DNA from: Chitinophaga horti
GTDB taxonomy: Bacteria; Bacteroidota; Bacteroidia; Chitinophagales; Chitinophagaceae
DNA: 64,000 nucleotides
Direction of reading: 5' to 3'
Assembly: GCF_022867795.2 (NCBI RefSeq)
Contig: NZ_CP107006.1
Location: 1,054,001 to 1,118,000 of the forward strand
Shown here piece by piece: positions 26,486-35,348 of the stretch; within the stretch, counting starts at the first letter, position 1; the number at the start of each line of letters is the position of its first letter. The notes below the pieces were generated by a model. The model had not been told where the DNA came from. It ran no database searches and saw nothing but the letters and a program-made list of their open reading frames with translations. The position numbers and the translations under genes are program-made.

Positions 26486-27757
26486 ATGGAAAATACAAAG
26501 GAGATCAAACAGCGGGTTTTTACCCCTTACCAGGTTTTTGTGATTACGATTCTTGCTTTCCTGCAGTTCACCGTCGTACTCGATTTTATGGTGATGTCGC
26601 CACTGGGCACGCTGCTGATGGATAAACGATACATGGGCCTTACGCCCCACCAGTTCACGACCGTGGTATCTGCCTACGCCATCAGCGCCGGTATATCCGG
26701 GTTCCTGTCGGCCAGCTTCGCCGATAAGTTCGATCGTAAGAAGTTGTTGCTGTTCTTTTACAGCGGCTTTGTACTCGGCACGCTGTTCTGCGGTTTGGCC
26801 CCCACGTACGCCACGATCCTCGCAGCCCGTATCTTCACCGGCGTATTCGGTGGGGTGCTGGCGTCTATCTCTTTCGCCATTATCACCGATCTGTTTCCGC
26901 TACAAGTACGCGGACGGGTGATGGGCTTCGTGCAAATGGCTTTTTCTGTCAGCCAGATCATGGGCATCCCCGTAGGGATTAAACTGGCGTCGATGTTCAA
27001 CTGGCATGCGCCGTTCCTGCTGATCGTAGGCATATGCATTCCGGTGGGCATTATCATCGCCATCAAACTAAAACCGGTAAATGCACACCTGCAACTGCAG
27101 CAGGCTACCCGCGACCGTAACCCGATGGCGCACCTGTTCAGCGTCATCAAACAGCCGGCATACCTGCGCGCTTTTACCGCCACGATGCTCATGGCGACGG
27201 GCGGTTTTATGCTCATGCCGCTGGGCAGCGATTTCACCGTGCATAATGTGGGCATTCCTTTCGAAGATCAGTTTCTCATTTATATGGCAGTTGGCTGCTG
27301 TACGCTTATTGCCGGGCCTTTATTGGGCAAACTGGCCGATAAGGTCGGTAAGTTCAAAGTATTCGTGGGCGGTTCTATCCTGGCCATGATCATGGTCGGT
27401 GTATACACGCATCTCAGTATCACTCCTATCTGGGTGGTGATCATCATCAACGCCCTTATGATGATCGGCGTTTCTTCCCGCATGATCTCCGGCAGTGCGC
27501 TCATGACTGCGGTCCCCGAAATGAAGGACCGCGGTGCGTTTATGGCCGTGAACTCTTCCGTGCAACAGGTATCTGGCGGCATCGCCGCGCTCATCGCCGG
27601 TATGATCGTGATCCGCCAGCCGGACGGGCACCTGGAGCGGTTCGATATCATGGGGTATGTGATCATAGCAAGTATGATCGCGATGATACCGTTACTGTAT
27701 GTCGTGTACAAATACGTGATGTCGAAAAGTACGGCTGCGGAGAAGAAGGCGGCATAA
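26486..27757 (+). CDS. MFS transporter
   Basis: A 423-residue membrane protein with about 12 helices. Motif A is visible in SASFADKFDRKKLLLFF, and ITDLFPLQVRGRVMGFVQMAFS with GIPVGIKLA corresponds to the motif C-like region of exporters. Family and length fit an arabinose-efflux or drug-export type permease (COG2814-like), substrate unknown. The start is the ATG at 26486, which gives a short hydrophilic N-terminus. The last 20 codons (VVYKYVMSKSTAAEKKAA) are part of a sequence repeated in decayed form twice downstream. Confidence 0.87.
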   Translation: MENTKEIKQRVFTPYQVFVITILAFLQFTVVLDFMVMSPLGTLLMDKRYMGLTPHQFTTVVSAYAISAGISGFLSASFADKFDRKKLLLFFYSGFVLGTLFCGLAPTYATILAARIFTGVFGGVLASISFAIITDLFPLQVRGRVMGFVQMAFSVSQIMGIPVGIKLASMFNWHAPFLLIVGICIPVGIIIAIKLKPVNAHLQLQQATRDRNPMAHLFSVIKQPAYLRAFTATMLMATGGFMLMPLGSDFTVHNVGIPFEDQFLIYMAVGCCTLIAGPLLGKLADKVGKFKVFVGGSILAMIMVGVYTHLSITPIWVVIIINALMMIGVSSRMISGSALMTAVPEMKDRGAFMAVNSSVQQVSGGIAALIAGMIVIRQPDGHLERFDIMGYVIIASMIAMIPLLYVVYKYVMSKSTAAEKKAA

Positions 27758-27904
27758 GTCGCGATGACACCGTGTGGTATAAAAGTATGTAATGTCGAAG
27801 CGTACGGCTGCAGAGAAGAAGGCGGCTTAAGTGACACCGTTATTTTACGTGGTATACAAGTAGGTAATGTGAAGCGCACGGCTGTGGGGAAAGGCGGCGT
27901 GCGT
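27683..27904 (+). repeat. Three tandem, decaying copies of the MFS gene 3' end
   Basis: Unit 1 (27683-27759) is the coding 3' end with stop. Unit 2 (27764-27832) repeats it with about 85% identity over its second half, including GAGAAGAAGGCGGC and a TAA. Unit 3 (27833-27904) is more decayed and has lost the stop. Units are about 70-77 bp. Confidence 0.8.
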
Positions 27905-27906
27905 CT

Positions 27907-28149
27907 TTAGCGGCTTCTACGAAAAGAGAAGAGGCGGAGCAGTTTTTCCTTCAGCGGCTTATTGCGGTACTCCTGCTGAATATCCAGCAGGCACTTGCGG
28001 CACAGGCATTCCGTATAGGCGCCGGCGATGTGTTCGCGCATCTCCGCATTCAGCTCGATCCCGTTACACTGGCATTGGAGGATGTTGCCCACTTTACATT
28101 CAAAGGGAGCATTACATCGCTGGCAGTATTTGGTTTCGTGACACGGCAT
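27907..28149 (-). CDS. Cysteine-rich CWC-family small protein
   Basis: An 80-residue protein with Cys residues at CQRCNAPFECKVGNILQCQC and ECLCRKCLLDIQ, matching the Cys_rich_CWC family. The paired CxxC and CxCxxC motifs suggest zinc binding. Function in the family is unknown. Its ATG follows the stop codon of the PAS-domain gene with no base between them, so the two are coupled. Confidence 0.85.
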   Translation of the reverse strand: MPCHETKYCQRCNAPFECKVGNILQCQCNGIELNAEMREHIAGAYTECLCRKCLLDIQQEYRNKPLKEKLLRLFSFRRSR

Positions 28150-28641
28150 CTAAAGCGCTTTTAAGAAAATAATATAATTCACCAGTTCGCCCTGTTGATT
28201 CATCAACGGAAAGCTTTCTAACCGGGTAGGGAAGGGGCGGCCGGTTTGCGAGTGTACGGTAAACTCGGTCTCGAATGGCTGCTGTGCCGCGATGGCCCGG
28301 GTCATCTGCTCGATCATCGAGGCGTCGCTGTCTTTATTCCGGAACTGTTTCAGTTGTTGATGCAACACCGCGTCCGCACTATACCCTGTAATCTCCCACA
28401 AGTTACTGCTTATGAATAAAATCTGGCGTTCGGGGTCAGTTACGATCACCAGTTTGTTGTCCCGGAGCAGCGCCTGGGCAAAATCCCACCTCAGGTGCCA
28501 GTTTTGATCCGCAGCGAGCTTGTCCAGCTCCTGTACATCACTGCCCAGTTTCAGGTTGCGATGGTAATAGGAAATGAAAATGTCCCAGCTCATGAGCGGG
28601 GCATTAAACCTTGGGCTGGATTGTTTAGCTGTTGTTTTCAT
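28150..28641 (-). CDS. PAS-domain protein without an output domain
   Basis: A 163-residue protein; a PAS fold spans about residues 60-160 (IVTDPERQILFISSNLWEITGYSADAVLH, then EFTVHSQTGRPFPTRLESFPLMNQQGELVNYIIFLK). PAS domains sense small molecules, redox state or light, usually linked to kinases or cyclases. Here no catalytic or DNA-binding domain is attached, so it may act through a partner. The ATG at 28641 directly follows the T run of the metE terminator, so its expression must come from readthrough or from a promoter inside metE. It is the first gene of a pair with the CWC protein. Confidence 0.82.
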   Translation of the reverse strand: MKTTAKQSSPRFNAPLMSWDIFISYYHRNLKLGSDVQELDKLAADQNWHLRWDFAQALLRDNKLVIVTDPERQILFISSNLWEITGYSADAVLHQQLKQFRNKDSDASMIEQMTRAIAAQQPFETEFTVHSQTGRPFPTRLESFPLMNQQGELVNYIIFLKAL

Positions 28642-28674
28642 AAAAAGGCCGCACTGCAATTTAGCAATGCGGCC
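28642..28674 (-). terminator. Intrinsic terminator of metE abutting the PAS gene start
   Basis: On the minus strand an 11-bp stem with one mismatch (28664-28674 with 28647-28657) is followed by five T residues, and the ATG of the PAS gene comes next with no gap. Confidence 0.8.
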
Positions 28675-28680
28675 GGATAT

Positions 28681-30993
28681 TTAGATGGTTACTTGTTGTT
28701 TTACCACTTCCCTCGCCTTGGCAGCAGCCTGCACCATGTTGATGAGGGCGGCTTTGGTTTCAGGCCACTTGCGGGTTTTAAGTCCGCAGTCGGGGTTTAC
28801 CCACACGTTTTGTATCGGCAACAACTGCGCCGCTTTTTCCAGCAATGCGGCCATCTCTTCCACACCCGGTACGCGGGGCGAGTGAATGTCGTACACACCA
28901 GGCCCGATCTCGTTCGGGTAGCGGAAGCCGGCAAAGGCATCCAATAGTTCCATCTGCGAACGCGACGTTTCGATCGTGATCACATCGGCATCCATTGCGG
29001 CAATGTGTTCGATGATGTCGTTAAAGTCGCTGTAACACATGTGCGTGTGCACCTGCGTATCATCCTTCACACCACTGGCCGATATACGGAACGCTTTCAC
29101 GGCCCAGTCGAGATACGTTGGCTGGTCCTGTTTCCGCAACGGCAACCCTTCGCGAATCGCAGGCTCGTCTATCTGTATGATATGAATGCCCGCCTTTTCC
29201 AGCGCCACCACTTCATCGCGGATAGCCAGTGCAATCTGGAACGTGGTTTCGGAACGTGGCTGATCGTCGCGCACAAAAGACCATTGCAGGATCGTTACCG
29301 GCCCCGTGAGCATGCCCTTCATCGGTTTGCTTGTTTGCTCCTGCGCAAAGCGGCTCCAGCGCACGGTCATGTCGGCCGTACGGCTTACATCGCCGTATAT
29401 CACCGGCGGCTTCACACAACGGCTGCCGTAACTTTGTACCCACCCGTTTTTAGTGAACAGGAAGCCGTTCAGCAGTTCGCCGAAGTATTCCACCATGTCG
29501 TTCCGCTCAAACTCGCCATGCACGAGTACGTCCAGCCCGATCTCTTCCTGCACGCGGATCACGTTGATGGTGGCTTTTTCTATTTCCGCATCGTATTCCG
29601 CAGTGGAGAGTTCACCTTTCTTCAGGCGCGCACGCAACTGGCGGATGTCGTCTGTTTGCGGGAAGGAACCGATCGTCGTAGTCGGGAACAGCGGCAGTTT
29701 AAAGCGCTGTTTTTGTAACTCCTGCCGTACGCGGAACTCGCTCGCGCGTTGATCATCTTTAGGGCCGATGGCGGCTGTCCTGGCTTTTACGGCTGCCTGG
29801 TGAATGAGCGGAGACGTGCTGCGTGCTGCAATGGCGGCCTGGTTAGGGGCGAGCAGTTCGGTGGCGCCGTGCGCGATGGCGTGCAGTTCCTTTACCTCCT
29901 GCAGCTTCTGTTTGGCGAAGGCCATCCAGTTTTTGATTCCTGGTTGTATCGCCGTTTCTGCCTCCAGGTCGAAGGGGGTGTGGAGTAACGAGCAGCTCGG
30001 CGCGATCATTACCCGATCGGTACCAATAGCGGCTACCGCTTGTTGAATGAGTGCGAGTGATGCATCGTAATTGTTTTTCCAGATGTTACGGCCATCTACC
30101 ACGCCCAGTGAAAGCGTGAGCTGTGGAGGTAGTAGTGGGAGCGCGGCTGCCAGCTGTTGCGGTGCCCGTACCAGGTCGAGGTGCAGGGCACATACAGGCA
30201 GGTTTACCGCCAGTGGCAGGTTTTCGCGCAGGTCACCGAAGTAAGTGGCGACGAGCAGCTTTAATCCTTTGCAGGCCTTGCGGATCTCTTTGTAAGCCCA
30301 CTCGTAAGCCTGGCGGTCTTTGTCGGCGAGGTCCATGGCCAGGAAGGGCTCGTCCAGCTGCACCCATTCGGCGCCGAGCGACTGCAAACGTTGCAGGGCT
30401 TCGATGTACACGGGTACAAGTTTGCGGATCAGGTCAATACGCTGGAAGCCGGCTTCTTTTTCCTTGCCCAGCAGGAGGTACGACACAGGGCCGATCAATA
30501 CCGGTTTAGGCACGCGGCCTAACGCGTGTTTGGCGCCGCTGAACTCCGCGAACAGCTTTTGGGAAAAGAGGCGAAATTCCTGTTTGGCCGTGAACTCCGG
30601 CACAATGTAATGGTAGTTCGTATCGAACCACTTGGTCATTTCCATGGCCTTTACGTCCAGCCCGTTTTGCTGGTAACCCCGCGCCATGGCGAAGTACAGG
30701 TCAAGCTCCGTGTTGCCTTTTACGTCTGTAACCACGGCCGCATAGCGCTGCGGGATATTACCCACGAGCAGGCTGGCGTCGAGCACCTGGTCATAAAAGC
30801 TGAAGTCGTTGCAGGGAATGAGGTCGATGCCCGCGGCCTGCTGAAGGTTCCAGTGTTCTTCCTGGAGCAGTCGGGCGGTTTGGATCAGTTCACCGGCAGT
30901 GATCTTTTGCTGCCAGTATTGTTCACAGGCTTTTTTCAGTTGCCTGTTGGCCCCCACACGCGGGTAGCCGAGGTTGTTCTTGAGCATACGCAT
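28681..30993 (-). CDS. metE: Cobalamin-independent methionine synthase
   Basis: A 770-residue enzyme that moves the methyl group of 5-methyl-THF-polyglutamate to homocysteine. The N-terminus LGYPRVGANRQLKKACEQYW matches E. coli MetE without a gap when the ATG at 30993 is used; ATGs at 30987 and 31008 are also in frame. The C-terminal catalytic half carries FPTTTIGSFPQT, the zinc ligands His and Cys in THMCYSDF and Cys in NPDCGLKTR. A cobalamin riboswitch precedes the gene, so it should be off when B12 is present and a MetH can take over. It ends in a terminator overlapping the start of the PAS gene. Confidence 0.96.
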   Translation of the reverse strand: MRMLKNNLGYPRVGANRQLKKACEQYWQQKITAGELIQTARLLQEEHWNLQQAAGIDLIPCNDFSFYDQVLDASLLVGNIPQRYAAVVTDVKGNTELDLYFAMARGYQQNGLDVKAMEMTKWFDTNYHYIVPEFTAKQEFRLFSQKLFAEFSGAKHALGRVPKPVLIGPVSYLLLGKEKEAGFQRIDLIRKLVPVYIEALQRLQSLGAEWVQLDEPFLAMDLADKDRQAYEWAYKEIRKACKGLKLLVATYFGDLRENLPLAVNLPVCALHLDLVRAPQQLAAALPLLPPQLTLSLGVVDGRNIWKNNYDASLALIQQAVAAIGTDRVMIAPSCSLLHTPFDLEAETAIQPGIKNWMAFAKQKLQEVKELHAIAHGATELLAPNQAAIAARSTSPLIHQAAVKARTAAIGPKDDQRASEFRVRQELQKQRFKLPLFPTTTIGSFPQTDDIRQLRARLKKGELSTAEYDAEIEKATINVIRVQEEIGLDVLVHGEFERNDMVEYFGELLNGFLFTKNGWVQSYGSRCVKPPVIYGDVSRTADMTVRWSRFAQEQTSKPMKGMLTGPVTILQWSFVRDDQPRSETTFQIALAIRDEVVALEKAGIHIIQIDEPAIREGLPLRKQDQPTYLDWAVKAFRISASGVKDDTQVHTHMCYSDFNDIIEHIAAMDADVITIETSRSQMELLDAFAGFRYPNEIGPGVYDIHSPRVPGVEEMAALLEKAAQLLPIQNVWVNPDCGLKTRKWPETKAALINMVQAAAKAREVVKQQVTI

Positions 30994-31159
30994 AAAACAT
31001 TTAAACATTATGAAATAATGTTCCTTCAGTTTTCGGTATGCTTTCGGAAGTGAGATAGGGGACACAGGTTTCCCTGTCAGGCACAAAATGGCATGGCCTG
31101 TGCTTGGGAAATTGGGTCCTGACTATGCTTCATTGCGCGAAAGCATTGGTCTTGAACAG

Positions 31160-31345
31160 TAGGGCAAGTATCCTGGCTTGTAACGTTATTGCCGTCCTTC
31201 TCATGCCTTATGGAATGGCACAATGGAACTTGTTTCAGGCAACAACTCAGGTATGTTACTTACAGTTGCGCGACAGCCCGTGATTTACACACGGTTCCTT
31301 ATTAAAAGCGGCTTTCACCGCTTACCTCACTGTGGAAGAGAAAAT
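31160..31345 (-). ncRNA. Cobalamin riboswitch in the metE leader
   Basis: Read on the minus strand, the leader has the conserved blocks of a B12 riboswitch in order: GCGGTGAAAGCCGC, AAGGAACCGTGTG, the core GGGCTGTCGCGCAACTG (31272-31290 region), ATGAGAAGGACGGC and finally GCCAGGATACTTGCC near 31165-31180. It lies about 165 bases before the metE start. Binding of adenosyl- or methylcobalamin is expected to shut metE down. The expression platform between 31000 and 31160 contains a small hairpin at about 31061-31078 but no T run, so translational control is more likely than termination. Boundaries are approximate. Confidence 0.9.
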
Positions 31346-31371
31346 TAAAGAACTAAGGCAACAAAGATAGC

Positions 31372-31379
31372 ACTACGCG
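31372..31379 (-). promoter_or_regulatory. -7 element of the metE transcript
   Basis: The minus strand reads TATCTTTG, fitting TAnnTTTG. Transcription would start near 31366, just before the riboswitch. Confidence 0.5.
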
Positions 31380-31489
31380 CCATCAATTCCAAAGGCATAT
31401 ATGGCTAAAAAATAAATATCGAAAGCAGCGAAGGTTTTTAAAAGCATTATCGTCCAATACATAATAACAAACGAACACCAACAAATTTT

Positions 31490-34333
31490 ATGCGGCAGAT
31501 AACGGCGATCATCGTTTTTACCTTACTGGCACTGGGCGCACAGGCGCAGGACCTCATACTGAAGGGCACTTTTAAGAACAAGGCCGGCGAGGCCCCGGTA
31601 CGCGGCGCTACGGTGCGGGTTACCTCTCCCCAGGACTCCACTTATAAATTTAACGCGGTAACCGACAGAAACGGTTCTTTCGAAATAAAAGGCATGAAGC
31701 CGCAGCTCGTATTACTTACCGTTACGTCTATCGGGTTCAGCGAGTACAGCAAGGCATTCATGCTGGAGCCAGCCTCGGCTGATATGGGTGTGCAATACAT
31801 GATAGAGGGCGCCCGCGACCTGAAGGCTGTAACCGTGAAAGGCCAGGTACCACCAGCACAGCAAAAGGGTGATACCACACAGTATAATGCAGCGGCTTTT
31901 AAAACTAATCCGGATGCATCGGGCGAAGACCTGGTGACCAAGATGCCGGGCATTACGGTAGAAAACGGTACGGTAAAGGCACATGGCGAAAATGTACGTA
32001 AGGTGTTGCTGGACGGTAAGGAGTATTTCGGGGAAGATGCAACACTTGCCCTGCGTAACCTGCCGGCAGAAGTGATCAGCAAAATTGAGGTGTTCGATAA
32101 ACTGAGCGACCAGGCACAGTTCACCGGATTCGACGACGGTAACTCTATGAAAACGATCAACATCGTCACCAATGGCAGCATGCGGGCTTCGCAGTTCGGT
32201 AAGGTGTTTGCCGGTTACGGTACGGATGATCGTTACAGCGCAGGTGGTAACCTCAACATCTTCAACGGCGACCGCCGTATTTCCATTATCGGGATGGCTA
32301 ACAACATCAACCAGCAGAACTTCTCTATGCAAGACATTCTCGGCGTTACCGGTGGTGGCGGCGGATTTGGTGGTGGCCGCGGCGGCGGTGGTCGTGGCGG
32401 CGGTGGCGGTCGTGGTGGCTTTGGCGGCGGCGGCGCAGGCGGCTGGGGTGGCGGCAATGCCGGCAACTTTATGGTGGGTAACTCCAGCGGTAACAACAAA
32501 ACCAACTCCTTCGGCATCAACTTTACCGATAACTGGGGCAAGAAGTTGCAGGTGACGGGCAGCTACTTCTTCAACAACAGCATCAACGAAAACCTGACCA
32601 ACACCGACAGGCAAACGATCCTGAGTGCAGACACCTCTACCTACTATAAAGAAACGGCACAAAGCAACAGCAAAAACTACAACCATCGCATCAACCTGCG
32701 ACTGGAATATAAGATCGACTCGATGAACACGTTGTTCATTACGCCGAACATCAGTTTCCAGGATAACAGCAGCAACACCTTAAATGAAGGTTCGCTCGGC
32801 TACGACCCGGTAAAGGCATACTCGCTTACTTACAACAGGCGCGCTAACGAAAACAAAGGTTTCAACTTCAACAATAATATTTTGTACCGCCATGCGTTTG
32901 CAAAACGCGGCCGTACGATTACGCTGGGTGTAACGACTGGTTTCAATAAACGTGACGGTGAAACGTATCAGCAGGTATACACTACTAATGTTTCCAACAA
33001 CGTAGCACAACCGTCCGATTCCAGTGATCGTCACACACTTCCTAAGAGCGATGGCTACCAGTTGTCGGCTAATGTGTCGTACACCGAGCCAGTGGGACAA
33101 AAAGGACAGTTGCAGTTCAGCTATAACCCGTCTTACTCCAAAACGAACGCTGACCAAAGGGCTTACCTGTTCGACGATGTGGAAAGTAAATATTCGCAGT
33201 TTGACACCACGCTGTCTAACGTATATTCCAATACTTACATGACCCAGAGTGGTGGCGTTAGCTATCGTTTGGGCGATCGCGACAAGATGTTGTCTGTCGG
33301 CACCAACTATCAGTACTCAGAACTGAACGGCGACCAAACCTTCCCGATGACACCCCGTACCCGTAAAAACTTTACCAACGTGCTGCCCAATGCGATGGTG
33401 CGCTGGAAGTTCAACGACCGTAACAGCGTACGTTTGTTCTACCGCGCTAATACCACGCAGCCTTCCATCACGCAGTTGCAGGGCGTATACAATGTAAATA
33501 ACCCGCTGTTCTGGACAACCGGTAACCCGGACCTGAACCAGCAGTATTCCAATACCCTCAATACCCGTTATAACTTCACTAATACCACTAACGGCTCCAG
33601 CTTTGTAGCCAACGTGTTCTTCCAGAAAACCCAGGACTATGTGGCCAACGCGACGTACGTGGTGCGCGGCCGGGATTCACTGGTGGTAAGTAACGATACG
33701 CTGAAACGCGGTTCGCAGTTAACCAAACCCGTTAACCTGGATGGTTACTGGAGCCTGAATGGTTTCCTGAACTATGGCATCCTGCTGAAGGCGCTCAAAA
33801 CGAACCTGAACGTGAATGGTGGTATCAGCTACTCGCATGTACCGGGCATCATTAACCAGGTAACCAGCATGACCGATAATTATAACTACAGCGGTGGTGT
33901 GGTGCTGTCGAGCAATGTGAGTGAGTACATTGACTACACGGTATCGTACACCGGTAACTACAACGTGGTGAAGAATAGCGTGCAGCCTTCGCAGAATTAT
34001 AACTACTTTTCCCATGTAGCCAGTGCGCGCCTGAACCTGCTGAGCAAAAACGGCTGGTTCCTGTCAAGTGACTTGAATAACCAGTATTACAGTGGGTTGG
34101 CCGACGGCTACAACCAATCTTACTGGCTGTGGAATGCCAGTGTGGGCAAGAAGTTCCTGAAGGAACAAAAAGGCGAGCTGCGACTGAGCGTATTTGACCT
34201 CCTGAACCAGAACCGCGCGATCAGCCGTACGGTGGATGGTAACGTGATAGAGGACGTGAGCACCATGGTGTTACGCCAGTATTTTATGCTTACATTTACT
34301 TACAAGCTGAAAAACTTCGGCAAAAGATCATAA
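31490..34333 (+). CDS. TonB-dependent receptor-like outer-membrane beta-barrel protein
   Basis: A 947-residue protein: signal peptide ending LGAQAQ, a carboxypeptidase-regulatory-like Ig domain (residues 22-110, APVRGATVRVTSP, FEIKGMKP), a plug-like region (TKMPGITVENGTVKAHGENVRKVLLDG) and a long barrel ending in KLKNFGKRS, as in the OMP_b-brl_3 family. Residues about 288-325 form an unusual Gly/Arg-rich stretch between plug and barrel. Unlike SusC there is no SusD partner. These proteins are thought to take part in transport or envelope functions, with no substrate known. A sigma factor and Spy-like genes follow on the same strand. Confidence 0.88.
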   Translation: MRQITAIIVFTLLALGAQAQDLILKGTFKNKAGEAPVRGATVRVTSPQDSTYKFNAVTDRNGSFEIKGMKPQLVLLTVTSIGFSEYSKAFMLEPASADMGVQYMIEGARDLKAVTVKGQVPPAQQKGDTTQYNAAAFKTNPDASGEDLVTKMPGITVENGTVKAHGENVRKVLLDGKEYFGEDATLALRNLPAEVISKIEVFDKLSDQAQFTGFDDGNSMKTINIVTNGSMRASQFGKVFAGYGTDDRYSAGGNLNIFNGDRRISIIGMANNINQQNFSMQDILGVTGGGGGFGGGRGGGGRGGGGGRGGFGGGGAGGWGGGNAGNFMVGNSSGNNKTNSFGINFTDNWGKKLQVTGSYFFNNSINENLTNTDRQTILSADTSTYYKETAQSNSKNYNHRINLRLEYKIDSMNTLFITPNISFQDNSSNTLNEGSLGYDPVKAYSLTYNRRANENKGFNFNNNILYRHAFAKRGRTITLGVTTGFNKRDGETYQQVYTTNVSNNVAQPSDSSDRHTLPKSDGYQLSANVSYTEPVGQKGQLQFSYNPSYSKTNADQRAYLFDDVESKYSQFDTTLSNVYSNTYMTQSGGVSYRLGDRDKMLSVGTNYQYSELNGDQTFPMTPRTRKNFTNVLPNAMVRWKFNDRNSVRLFYRANTTQPSITQLQGVYNVNNPLFWTTGNPDLNQQYSNTLNTRYNFTNTTNGSSFVANVFFQKTQDYVANATYVVRGRDSLVVSNDTLKRGSQLTKPVNLDGYWSLNGFLNYGILLKALKTNLNVNGGISYSHVPGIINQVTSMTDNYNYSGGVVLSSNVSEYIDYTVSYTGNYNVVKNSVQPSQNYNYFSHVASARLNLLSKNGWFLSSDLNNQYYSGLADGYNQSYWLWNASVGKKFLKEQKGELRLSVFDLLNQNRAISRTVDGNVIEDVSTMVLRQYFMLTFTYKLKNFGKRS

Positions 34334-34342
34334 AGCCGGCAA

Positions 34343-34365
34343 GCCGCTCCCGTAACGGGGGCGGC
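34343..34365 (+). terminator. Hairpin after the receptor gene, weak terminator
   Basis: A 10-bp stem with one G-T pair (34343-34352 with 34356-34365) and a 3-base loop, 9 bases after the stop, but without a T run. Confidence 0.35.
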
Positions 34366-34397
34366 GCTGTCGCAGTAGAAAAGTTCAACTTCACTAT

Positions 34398-34958
34398 TTG
34401 ACGGGTCTGATAGAAAATCTGAAGCAGGGCGATGCAGCTGCTTTCAAAAACGTGGTGGACACCTGTAAGGACATGGTGTACAATACGGCTATTGGTATCC
34501 TTCAAAATGCACAAGATGCGGAAGATGTGACCCAGGAAGTATTTATGCAGGCTTTTGAGTCGATATCGTCGTTTAAGGGAGATGCGCAGGTAAGCACCTG
34601 GCTCTACCGTATAGCTGTTACCAAATCGTTGGACCATCTGCGTAAAAAGAACCGCAAAAAGCGCTGGGCAAAGATTACCAGCCTGTTCGGTTTAAACGAC
34701 GAACCTTTGGTGGAACCTGCCGACTTTCACCACCCGGGTGTAGCGTTAGCCAATAAAGAGCGATCAGCGTTGTTGTTTGGTGCCATGGCCCGCCTGCCCG
34801 AAAATCAAAAGGCAGTATTTGTATTACATAAGCTGGAAGGGTTAAGTGCCAAAGAGATTGCGGCCGTGCTGGAAATCAGCCTGGCGTCCGTAGAGGGGCT
34901 CATGCATCGTGCGAAGGCCAACTTGCGGGAGCAGCTGGAAAAATATTACAGAAGTTGA
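34398..34958 (+). CDS. ECF-type RNA polymerase sigma factor
   Basis: A 186-residue sigma-70 family protein. Region 2 is ILQNAQDAEDVTQEVFMQAFESI with the downstream STWLYRIAVTKSLDHLRKKNRKKRW; region 4 is ARLPENQKAVFVLHKLEGLSAKE plus IAAVLEISLASVEGLMHRAKANLRE. No ATG lies near the expected N-terminus, so the TTG at 34398 is the likely start. It is followed 42 bases later by a gene for a single-pass membrane protein that may be its anti-sigma, and by two Spy-like genes, so an envelope-stress response is the best guess. Confidence 0.9.
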   Translation: MTGLIENLKQGDAAAFKNVVDTCKDMVYNTAIGILQNAQDAEDVTQEVFMQAFESISSFKGDAQVSTWLYRIAVTKSLDHLRKKNRKKRWAKITSLFGLNDEPLVEPADFHHPGVALANKERSALLFGAMARLPENQKAVFVLHKLEGLSAKEIAAVLEISLASVEGLMHRAKANLREQLEKYYRS

Positions 34959-35000
34959 AAATTCTGCGGAGGTTTTTCCCCGGATTGTCGTCTAATAAAT

Positions 35001-35348
35001 ATGTACCGTATGAGAAAGAGAAAAGACATTGAGCAGGAGATAGATGCCGTACTGAACAGTATGGATGGAAGTGAGCGGGCCACGCCCGGCGACTTCTTTT
35101 ATACGCGTTTACAAGCCCGTATGCAGCAGGAGCGCCCCGGTTTACTGGAGCGCCTGGCCGGGTTTATGTCGCGCCCGTCAGTAGCCATTACCGGTATAGC
35201 GGTGATACTGCTGATCAACGGCGCCACGATGCTGAAACAATGGTATACCGCACCTGCCAGGCAGGACCAGGTAGCGCTGCAGGCTTTTGCAGAGGAGTAT
35301 AGCCTGGGTGTGGTTACTTTTTATGAAGATGAAAAAACAGAGCCCTGA
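35001..35348 (+). CDS. Small single-pass membrane protein, possible anti-sigma factor
   Basis: A 115-residue protein with a charged cytoplasmic N-terminus (RKRKDIEQEIDAVLNSMDG), one transmembrane helix at about residues 62-78 (SVAITGIAVILLINGAT) and a short periplasmic tail. It has no recognisable zinc-finger anti-sigma motif. The call of anti-sigma rests on its position directly after the ECF sigma gene and on the size and topology. Its stop overlaps the start of the next gene (TGATG). An ATG three codons downstream is an alternative start. Confidence 0.6.
   Translation: MYRMRKRKDIEQEIDAVLNSMDGSERATPGDFFYTRLQARMQQERPGLLERLAGFMSRPSVAITGIAVILLINGATMLKQWYTAPARQDQVALQAFAEEYSLGVVTFYEDEKTEP

Noticed and set aside
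31061..31078. Hairpin in the metE leader as a terminator
   Set aside because: There is no T run on the minus strand after the stem; it is better seen as part of the riboswitch expression platform.
32233..32541. Pro-rich minus-strand frame opposite the Gly-rich insertion
   Set aside because: The proline runs are the complement of GGT/GGC glycine codons in the receptor gene; no start signal or domain supports it.
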